DNA of 16,295 bases from an uncultured Intrasporangium sp. (GCA_937873285.1 CALMNV010000089.1:1-16295); one strand, 5' to 3'; counted from the stretch's first letter, positions 1-7,649 are shown. The notes: generated by a model not told the origin, from the sequence alone. Made by a program: numbers and translations.

Positions 1-663
1 GGCTGGCCCGGTCTGCACCGTGCGTCGGGTGAGGTGCTCGTCGGCCTCCAGTCGGGCAGTGCGAGCGGCGACCCGAGCCGTGACCTGGCCTCGGCCCTCC
101 TGCTCACGCTCGCCGCACCCGACGGCGCCCCCGTCGAGACGCTGCCGGCGAGCACCGAGGAGACCCCCCGGCTGCAGGACGTGCTCGACACCTCCGCGTC
201 CCTCGACGTCCAGGTGCACGAGGGCTTCGACTTCTGGGTCGGGGACGCCGACCTCGACGCCGAGGGCAGGCAGTCCCTCGAGCAGGCCAATGCCTCCGCC
301 ATCCCCACCTCCAAGCTGGCCAGCGCACCGTCGTGCTACTGGTGCCGCATCGGGGAGCGGGCCTACGTGCGCTGGGTGCTGCCGTATGCCGAGGACGTCT
401 CCACCGACGCCCTCGCCCGCCTCCACGCGGCCCGGACGGGCACGGTGGGTGACGCGGGGCGCCTGCTCGGCTGCTTCCGATCCAGTGGGCTGCTCATCCC
501 CGTGTGGGAGGTCGACCCGGGCGCCGAGCCGGGAGCGTTCGAGGCCGACGTCGCTGCGCTGGCCGAGCGGATCGCGGCGGCGGCGGAGCGCACCGACCCG
601 CTGACCTCCGCCGAGCGTGGGGCCCGGGCCGGGCTGACCAACCGTCAGGTCACGCTGCGCTGA
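1..663 (+). CDS. DUF5926 family protein, C-terminal part (5' end outside window)
   Basis: The frame is open from base 1 to a TGA at 661-663, so the start lies upstream. The visible 220 residues match, from memory, the C-terminal two thirds of the actinobacterial DUF5926 family: an ASGEVLVGLQ segment, a GFDFWV segment, ANASAIPTSKLA, a YWC and YVRWVLPY pair, ALARLHAAR, and the very conserved tail GLTNRQVTL. Family members usually begin with a SEC-C type zinc motif (CPCGSG), which would lie outside this window. There is no signal peptide or membrane segment in the visible part. The biochemical function is unknown. In other actinobacteria this gene sits near pheA, as it does here. Family assignment is confident; function cannot be inferred. 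Confidence 0.85.
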   Translation, partial: GWPGLHRASGEVLVGLQSGSASGDPSRDLASALLLTLAAPDGAPVETLPASTEETPRLQDVLDTSASLDVQVHEGFDFWVGDADLDAEGRQSLEQANASAIPTSKLASAPSCYWCRIGERAYVRWVLPYAEDVSTDALARLHAARTGTVGDAGRLLGCFRSSGLLIPVWEVDPGAEPGAFEADVAALAERIAAAAERTDPLTSAERGARAGLTNRQVTLR

Positions 664-793
664 CGCTGCCGGGCCGAGAGCCCGCCAAGGGGCATCCCTG
701 CGCCCTGAGAGGGGGGCGAGCTCGCCCTGAAAGGTGCGTGTGAGTGGGGCGCCGGAGGTTCGCGGCCGTCGCCCTGCGGGTAGGACCCCGGGC
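664..793 (+). promoter_or_regulatory. DUF5926-catalase spacer with CGCCCTGA direct repeats and a GC palindrome
   Basis: This 130-bp spacer holds CGCCCTGA at 701-708 and again at 723-730, so the copies start exactly 22 bp apart (about two helical turns). Between and overlapping them is a perfect 14-bp palindrome, GGGCGAG at 714-720 joined to CTCGCCC at 721-727. A weak five-pair hairpin (670-674 with 680-684) directly follows the DUF5926 stop and could be a poor terminator. I see no convincing -10 or -35. The repeats could be a regulator site for the catalase gene, but they could also be chance in GC-rich DNA. Confidence 0.25.
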
Positions 794-3130
794 ATGCCCG
801 AGCCTCAGCAGCCAGCGAACAGCCCCGTGAACAAGGCCGCGGCGGCGGCCGCGTCCGTGACCCAGAAGGCCAGAGACAAGGCGGCAGACGTCGTCAAGGG
901 CGTCCAGGACGCCCTGGCCGGCGTGCGCATCCCGGGTGCCCCGGGCAGCGCTCCCGCGCCGGTCGACGAGCCCACCGAGCCTCGCGAGCCGCTCGCGCCC
1001 AAGCCGGACCAGTCCCCGGCGGCGCCGTTCTCGCCGACCGGCAAGGAGCTCCCCGTGCCGCCGGACGCGCGGGCCCAGGCCGGCGCCTTCCTGACGACGT
1101 CGCAGGGCGCCCGGCTGCACGACACCGACCACTCGCTCAAGGCGGGGAAGCGCGGCCCGACGCTCCTGCAGGACCACCACCTGCGCGAGAAGATCATGCA
1201 CTTCGACCACGAGCGGATCCCGGAGCGCGTCGTTCACGCGCGAGGAGCCGGGGCGCACGGGGTCTTCCGCTCCTACGGCACCGCGGCCAGCGTCACGAGG
1301 GCCGCCTTCCTCGCCGAGGGGGTGCAGACGCCCGTCTTCGTCCGCTTCTCCACCGTGGTCGGCTCGCGGGGCTCGGCGGACACGGTGCGCGACACCCGCG
1401 GGTTCGCCACGAAGTTCTACACCGCGGAGGGCACCTTCGACCTCGTCGGCAACAACATCCCCGTCTTCTTCATCCAGGACGCCATCAAGTTCCCCGACAT
1501 CGTCCACGCCGCCAAGCCGCACCCCGACCGGGAGATCCCCCAGGCCCAGAGCGCCCATGACACGTTCTGGGACTTCGTCTCGCTGCACACCGAGGCCCAG
1601 CACCACGTCATGTGGCAGATGTCCGACCGGGCCATCCCCCGCTCGTTCCGGACGATGGAGGGATTCGGGGTGCACACCTTCCGCCTCGTCGCCGCCGACG
1701 GGGGCACCACCCTCGTGAAGTTCCACTGGAAGCCACGGCTCGGCGTGCACTCCCTGGTGTGGGAGGAGGCCCAGCTCGCCGCCGGCGCCGACCCCGACTT
1801 CCACCGGCGCGACCTCGCCGACGCCATCGAGGCGGGTGCCCACCCCCAGTGGGAGCTCGGCATCCAGACCTTCCCCGACACCCCCGACCAGACCTTCGAG
1901 GGCATCGACCTGCTCGACCCGACCAAGCTCGTGCCGGAGGAGCTGGCACCCGTGCAGCCCATCGGCCTGCTCACCCTCGACGCTAACCCGACGAACTTCT
2001 TCGCCGAGACCGAGCAGGTGGCCTTCCACGTGGGCCATCTCGTGCCCGGTATCGACGTCACCGACGACCCGCTGCTGCAGGGCCGGCTCTTCTCCTACCT
2101 CGACACCCAGCTGAGCCGCCTCGGTGGCCCCAACTTCGGGCAGCTGCCGATCAACCGCCCGCACGCCCCGGTCAACGACATGCTGCGGGACGGCATGCAC
2201 CAGAGCGCCGACCACGCCGGGGTCGCCCCCTACAGGCCGAACTCCCTCGACGGCGGCTGCCCCTTCACCGCCGGCGCCGACCTCGGCGCCCTCGTCGAGG
2301 TGCCGCAGCCGGTGTCAGGCAGCAAGGTGCGCGCTGCGCCGGCCTCGTTCGACGACCACCTGAGCCAGGCGCGGATGTTCTGGCTCAGCATGTCGGCCAT
2401 CGAGCGCGACCACATCGCGCAGGCGTTCACCTTCGAGCTGGGCAAGTGCTACGAGCAGGGCATCAAGGAGCGCCAGCTGCGGATCCTCGCCGACATCGAC
2501 GAGGCCCTGTGCGCACAGGTGGCCACCGGGCTCGGGCTGCCTGCGCCGGAGCCCACCCAGCCCGTCGGCCCGGTCACGCCGAGCCCGACGCTCTCCCAGC
2601 TGGGGCGCCAGTGGCCCGTCGACGGCCGGGTGGTGGGCATCGTCGCGGACGAGGGCAGCGACCTCGCGGGCGTGCGCCGGGTGCGCGAGGCCCTCGACGC
2701 CGCCGGCATCCTCCCGCTCGTCGTCGCACCTCACGGCGGGATGCTCGAGGACGGGACCGGCGCCCCGGTGCCGGTGCAGCGCAGCTTCCTCACCGCGCGC
2801 TCCGTGGAGTTCGACGCCATCCTCGTCGCCGGGTCCCCGGCGCCCGCCTCCGACGCCACGCCGTCGACGGACGCCAAGGCCGCGCAGCCGCAGGACCTGC
2901 CCAGCGCCGTCGACCCCCGGGTCACGCTGATGCTGGGCGAGGCCTACCGGCACGCCAAGGTGCTCGGTGGCTGGGGCGACGCGGCGGTCGCCTTCACCGC
3001 GGCCGGGTGCGCCGACGGGCTGGGGGTCGTGCTCGGCGCGGACGCCGACCAGGTGCTGGCCGAGGTGCAGGAGCTGCTCGGGCTGCACCGCGTCTGGGAC
3101 CGGTTCAGCTCGCCGCAGGGGCTCGGCTGA
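794..3130 (+). CDS. katE: Large-subunit monofunctional catalase (HPII/KatE type) with C-terminal DJ-1/PfpI-like domain
   Basis: This is a heme catalase that converts hydrogen peroxide to water and oxygen. With the ATG at 794 it has 778 residues, close to E. coli HPII (753), the mark of the clade 2 large-subunit enzymes. The distal heme histidine is H148 in RVVHARG, the distal asparagine N221 in [17 protein letters not shown], and the proximal tyrosine Y435 in RLFSYLDTQ. Their spacing (73 and 287) equals that of H128, N201 and Y415 in HPII. From about residue 610 to the end lies a flavodoxin-like DJ-1/PfpI fold; the usual nucleophile-elbow cysteine is absent (KVLGGWGDA), as expected for a structural domain. 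Residues 1-60 form an Ala/Lys-rich helix then a Pro-rich linker. ATG 794 is preceded by AGGA (782-785). GTG starts at 734 and 740 would add about 20 residues and are less likely. Confidence 0.95.
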   Translation: MPEPQQPANSPVNKAAAAAASVTQKARDKAADVVKGVQDALAGVRIPGAPGSAPAPVDEPTEPREPLAPKPDQSPAAPFSPTGKELPVPPDARAQAGAFLTTSQGARLHDTDHSLKAGKRGPTLLQDHHLREKIMHFDHERIPERVVHARGAGAHGVFRSYGTAASVTRAAFLAEGVQTPVFVRFSTVVGSRGSADTVRDTRGFATKFYTAEGTFDLVGNNIPVFFIQDAIKFPDIVHAAKPHPDREIPQAQSAHDTFWDFVSLHTEAQHHVMWQMSDRAIPRSFRTMEGFGVHTFRLVAADGGTTLVKFHWKPRLGVHSLVWEEAQLAAGADPDFHRRDLADAIEAGAHPQWELGIQTFPDTPDQTFEGIDLLDPTKLVPEELAPVQPIGLLTLDANPTNFFAETEQVAFHVGHLVPGIDVTDDPLLQGRLFSYLDTQLSRLGGPNFGQLPINRPHAPVNDMLRDGMHQSADHAGVAPYRPNSLDGGCPFTAGADLGALVEVPQPVSGSKVRAAPASFDDHLSQARMFWLSMSAIERDHIAQAFTFELGKCYEQGIKERQLRILADIDEALCAQVATGLGLPAPEPTQPVGPVTPSPTLSQLGRQWPVDGRVVGIVADEGSDLAGVRRVREALDAAGILPLVVAPHGGMLEDGTGAPVPVQRSFLTARSVEFDAILVAGSPAPASDATPSTDAKAAQPQDLPSAVDPRVTLMLGEAYRHAKVLGGWGDAAVAFTAAGCADGLGVVLGADADQVLAEVQELLGLHRVWDRFSSPQGLG

Positions 3131-3229
3131 CGTCCGGGGCGACAGGGGTCGGCGCGCCGTGGGGCGCGCCGAGCAGCGCCTCAGCGTGCCGGCGGGCTCC
3201 CGGGCCGGACGCCGCCGCACGCTGAGGGC

Positions 3230-3235
3230 TACCCT
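3230..3235 (+). promoter_or_regulatory. Candidate leaderless -10 element (TACCCT) for the DUF4446-pheA unit
   Basis: TACCCT fits the actinobacterial TANNNT -10 pattern. It ends eight bases before the GTG at 3244, so transcription could start at the start codon itself, giving a leaderless mRNA. No clear -35 is visible, which is common for such promoters. The alternative is a GAGGG ribosome site (3224-3228) serving a TTG start at 3235. Confidence 0.35.
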
Positions 3236-3243
3236 TGCCCCTC

Positions 3244-3741
3244 GTGAGCGACACGACCTCGGCCGGCCCTGCGGTCGCCGTCGCGCTCGGAGCGGCGGTC
3301 GTCGCCCTCGTCGCCCTAATCCTCGCGCTGACCGCCCAGCGGCGGCTCGCGGCGGTGCGCCGGGACTTCCGGGTGCTGCACGGGGACGGTGCGACGGACA
3401 TCGCCCGGCTCGCCGCAGCCCAGACCTCCCGCCTCGATCGGCTCGGCGCCGACGTCGCGCAGCTGCGCTCCCAGCTGGCCGGCACGCAGGAGGACGTGCG
3501 GCAGAGCCTGCGCAACGTCGCCGTGGTGCGCTACGACGCGTTCGGTGACATGGGCGGCCGACTGTCGTTCTCCGCAGCGGTCGTCGACGACCACGGCGAC
3601 GGCCTCGTGCTCTCCGCCATCCACGCCCGCAGCGAGTCACGCACGTACGCCAAGGGAGTGGTGGGCGGTCGCTCCAGCATCCCGCTGACCCCCGAGGAGC
3701 AGCAGGCGCTGGCCGCCGCGCAGCGGGAGGACCCCGCATGA
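3244..3741 (+). CDS. DUF4446 family membrane-anchored protein
   Basis: This protein has 165 residues from GTG 3244 (168 from TTG 3235). After about eight polar residues comes a single hydrophobic helix (VAVALGAAVVALVALILAL), then a basic stretch, a predicted coiled coil (residues about 35-90, with LAAAQTSRLDRLGADVAQLR), and a compact C-terminal domain. That domain has the family hallmarks VVRYDAFGDMGG, SFSAAVVDDHGDG, and LSAIHARSESRTYAK. It is therefore probably anchored in the cytoplasmic membrane with one N-terminal helix. The function of DUF4446 is unknown. The stop overlaps the ATG of pheA in an ATGA, so the two are co-translated; the same pairing is common in actinobacteria. The choice between GTG and TTG is open, since GAGGG (3224-3228) is well placed only for the TTG. 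Confidence 0.88.
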   Translation: MSDTTSAGPAVAVALGAAVVALVALILALTAQRRLAAVRRDFRVLHGDGATDIARLAAAQTSRLDRLGADVAQLRSQLAGTQEDVRQSLRNVAVVRYDAFGDMGGRLSFSAAVVDDHGDGLVLSAIHARSESRTYAKGVVGGRSSIPLTPEEQQALAAAQREDPA

Positions 3742-4685
3742 CCCCGGCCCGCCCGCTGGAGCACCTGCGCCGCTTCGGCTACCTGGGCCCACGGGGAACC
3801 TTCACCCAGATGGCGCTCGAGGCGTGGACCGGGGCGGCTGGGAGCGAGCAGCTGCCCTACGGCTCCGTCGACGCCGCGCTCGACGCCCTCCGTGGCGGCG
3901 CCGTCGACGCCGCGATGGTGCCCATCGAGAACTCGGTGGAGGGAGGGGTGTCCGCCACCCTCGACGCGCTCGCCACCGGGGAGCCGCTCGTCGTGGTGGG
4001 CGAGGTGCTCGTGCCGATCACGTTCGTGCTGTGCGCTCGGCCCGGCACGTCACTGGGCGCGGTCCGCGCCGTGGGGACCCACTCGCATGCCTGGGCCCAG
4101 GTGCGCAGGTGGGTGGGGGCCCACCTTCCGGCCGCGGCATACGTGCCCACCCTGTCCACGGCCGCGGCAGCGGCAGCGCTCGCCGGGGACGGTGAGGTCG
4201 TCTTCGACGCCGCCGTGTGTGCGCCGGGTGCCGCGACCGGCTCGGGGCTCGAGGTGCTGGCTCGCGACATCGGCGACAGCTCCGGCGCGGTGACCCGCTT
4301 CGTCCTCGTGGCGCGGCCCGGCACGCTGCCGGCTCCCACCGGTGCCGACAAGACCACCGTGGTGCTCTACCAACAGGAGGACCACCCCGGAGGCCTGCTT
4401 GAGCTGCTCGAGCAGTTCGCGAGCCGGGGGGTCAACCTCACGCGGCTCGAGTCGCGACCCGTCGGCGGGCAGATGGGGCGCTACTGCTTCTCGATCGACC
4501 TCGAGGGGCACGTCAACGACGCGCGGGTGGGCGAGACGCTCATGGGGCTGAAGCGGGTCTGCGCCGATGTGCGCTTCCTCGGCTCCTATGCCCGGGCGGA
4601 CGGTGTGCCGGCGGTCGCCCGGCAGGGGACGACCGACGCGGACTTCGAGGCGGCCGCCGCCTGGTTGGCGCGGCTGCGGGCATGA
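3738..4685 (+). CDS. pheA: Prephenate dehydratase
   Basis: It converts prephenate to phenylpyruvate, the committed step of phenylalanine synthesis, in the cytoplasm. The 315-residue length matches the stand-alone actinobacterial enzyme, without a fused chorismate mutase. The N-terminal catalytic domain shows YLGPRGTFTQMAL near residue 14, VPIENSVEGGV, the THSHAWAQ segment, and the TRF motif at T186-R187-F188, which is essential for catalysis in the family. An ACT regulatory domain follows (about 197-280), with GGLLELLEQF in place of the usual GALV segment and an intact ESRP motif, so feedback control by phenylalanine is expected. It overlaps the DUF4446 stop by four bases and is followed by two strong inverted repeats, so it is probably the last gene of its unit. 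Confidence 0.96.
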   Translation: MTPARPLEHLRRFGYLGPRGTFTQMALEAWTGAAGSEQLPYGSVDAALDALRGGAVDAAMVPIENSVEGGVSATLDALATGEPLVVVGEVLVPITFVLCARPGTSLGAVRAVGTHSHAWAQVRRWVGAHLPAAAYVPTLSTAAAAAALAGDGEVVFDAAVCAPGAATGSGLEVLARDIGDSSGAVTRFVLVARPGTLPAPTGADKTTVVLYQQEDHPGGLLELLEQFASRGVNLTRLESRPVGGQMGRYCFSIDLEGHVNDARVGETLMGLKRVCADVRFLGSYARADGVPAVARQGTTDADFEAAAAWLARLRA

Positions 4686-4710
4686 CCCGCCCGGGGCAGC
4701 CGGCTCGAGG

Positions 4711-4736
4711 GGCGCCGGCGGCCCCCCGCCGGCGCC
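4711..4736 (+). terminator. GC-rich stem-loop after pheA (first of two)
   Basis: A perfect 11-bp inverted repeat (4711-4721 against 4726-4736) with a four-C loop starts 25 bases after the pheA stop. No T-run follows, which is normal for actinobacterial terminators. It probably ends or shields the catalase/DUF4446/pheA mRNA. Confidence 0.6.
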
Positions 4737-4780
4737 CTCGGGTCGCGGGCCGAGCCCCTGACCACGCCGCGACCGAGTGC

Positions 4781-4830
4781 CGGTCCCGGGCCCCGCCGCC
4801 CCCACGCGGCGCTCGACGGGCCCGGGACCG
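4781..4830 (+). terminator. Long composite stem-loop after pheA (second of two)
   Basis: A perfect 13-bp inverted repeat (4781-4793 with 4818-4830) encloses a second six-pair stem (4794-4799 with 4806-4811, loop 4800-4805). A six-base bulge (4812-4817) lies on the 3' side. The two stems would stack into one 19-pair hairpin. No T-run follows. It lies about 45 bases beyond the first hairpin and probably acts as a back-up terminator or 3' end stabiliser. Confidence 0.6.
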
Positions 4831-5015
4831 CCGTGCCCCGGTAATGCAGAGACGGGCAGGACGCGCCTGATACATCTGGAGCAGAATCTTCCTCGCGGTG
4901 CCCGTCTGCGGCGCGATGAGGTATCACCGGGCCTTGCCGGACGCACTTGGTTGCACCAGCATGCGAGGCACGGGCCTGTCGAGCCCGCGCACCTAAGGAC
5001 GCCAGGAGGAACGTG
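4831..5015 (+). promoter_or_regulatory. Leader region of the protease/sigma/CHAT operon
   Basis: This rest of the pheA-protease gap has no gene. It must carry the operon's promoter, but I find no confident -35/-10 pair; the AT-richest stretch is around 4868-4890 (TGATACAT then GAATCTT). GACGGGCA (4851-4858) and TGCCCGTC (4899-4906) are complementary and could fold back over a 40-base loop. A strong ribosome site, GGAGGA at 5005-5010, sits five bases before ATG 5016 and fixes that start over the longer readings at 4947 or 5013. A sigma-autoregulated ECF promoter might be expected here, but no clear one is seen. Confidence 0.4.
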
Positions 5016-6575
5016 ATGCCCGTGACACCGTCCAGGCAGGTGCCCGACGACGGCCGGTCGCTGGCGCTGCGCGCCAGCCTGCTCCACCCGTCCGTCTCCC
5101 CGCGGCTGCCAGGAGGCGAGGAGCCGACCCCGACGCTCTACGTGCGCAACCGGCTGCTGGTCTCCGGCGCCCCGGTCGGCGGCGATGTCGAGGCCCAGCT
5201 CGACCCGCTCCGGGCCGCTCTCGCCGAGCTGGGGCTGCAGGCGCGCGTGCCCGCGGACGTGGCCCGCCGCAGGGAGCGGCTCTCCCGCGGCGGGCGCCGA
5301 CTGCAGGAGCTGCTCGATGCCGTCTCGGCCTACCCGGTCGTCCTCGAAGCCGTGGGAGACGGGCCGGCGCCGCCGCCGGACGCGTGGGTCGTGCTCCAGC
5401 GCCTTCGCATCACGGCCCCCGAGGTGGCCGCCACCCTCTCCCTCGACCACATCGTGCGCTCCGCCGACGGCTACTGGGGCGGCGTCGACGGCTACTGGGG
5501 TGGCGTCGACGGCTTCTGGGGTGGCGTCGGCGCGCGGTGGGACGGGACGGGCCCGCGCGGCATGGCGGAGTACGGCACGCCCGGACGAGGCGGTCGTATG
5601 CCGGTCACGCTGGGCCTGCCCGACCCGTCGACCCGCGCCCGCGTCCTTGCGCGCCACCCGGTCGTGGCGCTGCCGGACACCGGCATCGGTCGCCACCCGT
5701 GGTTCGACGACCACCCTCGGGTGCTGCGCGACGTCGCCTACGCCGGGCAGCTGATCGGCGGTCCCGACGCCGACCTCGCCGGCACCCGTCCAGACGCCCT
5801 GACCGGTCAGGTGGGTCGCGACGTCGGGCACGGGACCTTCGTCGCCGGCCTCGTGCGGCAGGGGTGTCCCGAGGCCAGCCTCCTGACCGTTCCCGTCCTC
5901 ACCGGCACCGGGGTGGCCGAGGAGGCCGACGTCCTCGACGCGTTGACCGCGCTGCTGCTGCGGCACGTCGAGGGTCAGCAGGCCGCCGACCCCGCCGGTC
6001 GCGACCAGGTCATCGACGTGCTCTCGCTGTCGATCGGCTACTACCCCGAGTCGGTGGCCGACGTGCCGACGAGCCCGCTCGCGCGGCTGCTGCGCCGCTT
6101 CGGCGAGGAGGGGGTGCTCGTCGTGGCTGCCGTGGGCAACGACGCCACGCCCGCGCCGTTCGTGCCGGCTGCGCTCGCGGGCCGGACCGGGCGGGACGCG
6201 CTGCCCGTGGTCGGGGTCGGCGCGCTCAACCCCGACGGGTCCACGGTCGCGCTCTTCTGCAACGCCGGCCCCCATGTCAGCACGCACCGCCCCGGGGTGG
6301 CCATCGTCAGCACGGTGCCGACCGCCGACGCCGGCCTGCAGCCGTCGACCGTGGCCGGGCTCGACGACGGGCTGCGGCGCACGACGCTGGACCCGGACAA
6401 CTACGCGGGCGGATTCGCGATCTGGAGCGGCACCTCGTTCGCCGCGCCGGTGCTCGCCGCGGAGCTGGCCGCTCGCCTCGCCGAGGCGGACGACCTCGAG
6501 GACGTCAGCGCGCAGGCCATGCGGGCGCGTGGCTGGGACGCGCTGCGCGCCTGCGTCGGCTGGAGCCCGGCATGA
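5016..6575 (+). CDS. Subtilisin-like (S8) serine protease, first gene of the sigma/CHAT operon
   Basis: A 519-residue peptidase with the whole catalytic triad: Asp221 in VVALPDTGIG, His272 in DVGHGTFVAG, and Ser474 in SGTSFAAPVLA. It has no N-terminal signal peptide, membrane helix or sorting signal, so it appears cytoplasmic, unlike most subtilases. Residues about 1-150 form a separate N-terminal domain (YVRNRLLVSG, LDPLRAALAELG) that may be propeptide-like. Residues 151-171 are three tandem DG(Y/F)WGGV heptads linking it to the protease domain. The start at ATG 5016 is set by GGAGGA five bases upstream. The stop overlaps the sigma-factor ATG in an ATGA, so both are co-translated. Substrate unknown; the neighbouring regulator and CHAT protein are natural candidates (inference). 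Confidence 0.93.
   Translation: MPVTPSRQVPDDGRSLALRASLLHPSVSPRLPGGEEPTPTLYVRNRLLVSGAPVGGDVEAQLDPLRAALAELGLQARVPADVARRRERLSRGGRRLQELLDAVSAYPVVLEAVGDGPAPPPDAWVVLQRLRITAPEVAATLSLDHIVRSADGYWGGVDGYWGGVDGFWGGVGARWDGTGPRGMAEYGTPGRGGRMPVTLGLPDPSTRARVLARHPVVALPDTGIGRHPWFDDHPRVLRDVAYAGQLIGGPDADLAGTRPDALTGQVGRDVGHGTFVAGLVRQGCPEASLLTVPVLTGTGVAEEADVLDALTALLLRHVEGQQAADPAGRDQVIDVLSLSIGYYPESVADVPTSPLARLLRRFGEEGVLVVAAVGNDATPAPFVPAALAGRTGRDALPVVGVGALNPDGSTVALFCNAGPHVSTHRPGVAIVSTVPTADAGLQPSTVAGLDDGLRRTTLDPDNYAGGFAIWSGTSFAAPVLAAELAARLAEADDLEDVSAQAMRARGWDALRACVGWSPA
5466..5528 (+). repeat. Three tandem 21-bp repeats encoding DG(Y/F)WGGV heptads
   Basis: Three in-frame copies lie at 5466-5486, 5487-5507 and 5508-5528, encoding DGYWGGV, DGYWGGV and DGFWGGV (protease residues 151-171). 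Copies differ by single silent or conservative changes, such as GGC against GGT, and TAC against TTC. The aromatic, Gly-rich heptads sit between the N-terminal domain and the catalytic domain, where a linker, activation site or docking surface would lie. Confidence 0.95.
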
Positions 6576-7159
6576 CCGCCGGGCCCGCGCCCACGGCTCG
6601 CGAGGGGCTCGGTGCGCGCGCCGGGCAGGTCTTCCTCGCCTACCGAGCGGGGGAGAGGGAGCGGCTGCGCGACCTCGTGCAGCTGCTCACGCCGGTGCTC
6701 TGGCACACCGCCCGTGCCCAGGGCGCCGACGCGGCCACGTGCGAGGACGCCGTGCAGACCGCCTGGCTGCAGCTCGTCGAGCATGCCGAGCGGATCTCCG
6801 AGCCGATGGCGGTCCTCGGCTGGCTCGTCACCGTGGTCAAGCGCGAGGTCTGGCGCCTGTCGCGGGGGGCGCGTCGCGACGTGGACCTCGAGGAGCTGCC
6901 GGAGCGTCCCGCCGTGGCCGCGGACCCCGAGACGGTGTCCATCCTCGGCGAGCGCCAGCGGGTCCTGTGGTCTCACTTCGCCACCCTGCCGGTGCGCTGC
7001 CAGGAGCTGCTGCGCGTCATCGCCTTCGCCGACCGCCCCGACTACGCGGCCATCGCGGCCTCGCTCGGGATGCCGGTCGGCAGCATCGGCCCGACCCGGG
7101 GCCGGTGCCTGGGCAAGCTGAGGAGCGCCCTCGGCGCCGACCCCCGATGGGTGGGATGA
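6572..7159 (+). CDS. ECF-type RNA polymerase sigma-70 family factor
   Basis: A 195-residue sigma factor starting at ATG 6572, which overlaps the protease stop (ATGA). Only regions 2 and 4 are present, as in extracytoplasmic-function sigma factors. Region 2 covers about residues 25-90, with CEDAVQTAWLQLVEHAERI and LGWLVTVVKREVWRLSRG, the core-binding and -10 recognition part. Region 4 covers about 130-190, with LPVRCQELLRVIAF and a helix-turn-helix in DYAAIAASLGMPVGSIGPTR, expected to read the -35. The acidic linker (VDLEELPERP) is typical. No zinc-binding anti-sigma protein with a membrane helix follows, which is unusual. The next small gene occupies the anti-sigma position. The longer in-frame reading from 5384 is an artefact, since it runs through the protease in another frame. 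Confidence 0.93.
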   Translation: MTAGPAPTAREGLGARAGQVFLAYRAGERERLRDLVQLLTPVLWHTARAQGADAATCEDAVQTAWLQLVEHAERISEPMAVLGWLVTVVKREVWRLSRGARRDVDLEELPERPAVAADPETVSILGERQRVLWSHFATLPVRCQELLRVIAFADRPDYAAIAASLGMPVGSIGPTRGRCLGKLRSALGADPRWVG

Positions 7160-7165
7160 GCTGTG

Positions 7166-7648
7166 ATGTCAGATCAGTTCCTGGACGAGCAGGACGAGCA
7201 GACCATGGCGCAGCTGCGGGAGCTGCATGCCCGGGTTGACCCGGTGCCGGCCGGCCTGGTGGAGCGCATCGAGTTCGCGCTGACCGTCCAGGCCCTGCAC
7301 GCCGAGGTCGCCGAGCTCATGGACGACGAGCTGCTCGCCACCCGAGCCGGCCCCGTGCAACCGGGAGAGGTGACCCGCACCGAGTCGGTGACCTTCCAGG
7401 CGGCCTCGCTCAGCCTCATGGTCTCGCTCGGCCCTGGCTCGGACGACGACGTCGTGCGCGTCGACGGCTGGGTCACGCGGGCGGAAGCACAGGTCGACGC
7501 GGTGACCTCCGCCGGGACCCGGTCCGCGACGTGCGACGAGCACGGCCGGTTCGTCCTGCACGACCTCCCCCGCGGGCGCACCTGCTTCGTCGTGCGGGTC
7601 GGCGGCACCGGCGTGCGACCGGTCATCACCCCGACGATCGAGCTGTGA
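7166..7648 (+). CDS. Small protein with helical N-terminus and carboxypeptidase-regulatory-like beta domain; candidate sigma regulator
   Basis: A 160-residue soluble protein with no signal peptide or membrane helix. ATG 7166 begins six bases after the sigma stop; a GTG at 7163 would add one residue. Residues 1-55 are acidic and helical (DEQDEQTMAQLRELHARVDP, then LVERIEFALTVQALHAEVAEL). Residues about 90-160 look like a beta-sandwich of the carboxypeptidase-regulatory/transthyretin-like type: VRVDGWVT, a CDEHGRFVLHDLPRG turn, then VVRVGGTGV and TPTIEL. The gene sits where an ECF anti-sigma factor normally lies, and its helical N-terminus could contact the sigma factor (inference). It lacks the HxxxCxxC zinc motif of common anti-sigma proteins. 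Alternatively it is a scaffold or a substrate for one of the two proteases. I do not recognise a named family for the whole protein. Confidence 0.85.
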   Translation: MSDQFLDEQDEQTMAQLRELHARVDPVPAGLVERIEFALTVQALHAEVAELMDDELLATRAGPVQPGEVTRTESVTFQAASLSLMVSLGPGSDDDVVRVDGWVTRAEAQVDAVTSAGTRSATCDEHGRFVLHDLPRGRTCFVVRVGGTGVRPVITPTIEL

Positions 7649-7649
7649 G

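Noticed and set aside
650..2215. 521-codon minus-strand open frame opposite the catalase
   Set aside because: No recognisable domain; the plus strand encodes an unmistakable catalase with all heme residues.
4947..5015. Longer start for the S8 protease at 4947
   Set aside because: The extra 23 residues are Arg/Ala/Cys-rich without family match, and GGAGGA at 5005-5010 is placed for ATG 5016.
5466..5528. Short CRISPR-like array
   Set aside because: Copies are contiguous without spacers, are 21 bp (seven codons), and stay in frame within a protease gene.
4050..6287. 745-codon open frame on the minus strand across pheA, the spacer and the protease
   Set aside because: It spans two recognisable genes and a terminator region on the other strand, and its translation shows no family features.
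5384..6571. Possible long N-terminal extension of the sigma factor reaching back to 5384
   Set aside because: The extension is an Arg-rich shadow of the protease gene; the sigma domain starts after the ATG at 6572, which also makes a standard ATGA overlap.
7166..7648. Small protein as a bacterial gasdermin, since gasdermins pair with CHAT/caspase-like or subtilase proteases
   Set aside because: At 160 residues it is too short for a typical bacterial gasdermin of roughly 250 or more, and it shows a helical plus carboxypeptidase-regulatory-like layout instead.
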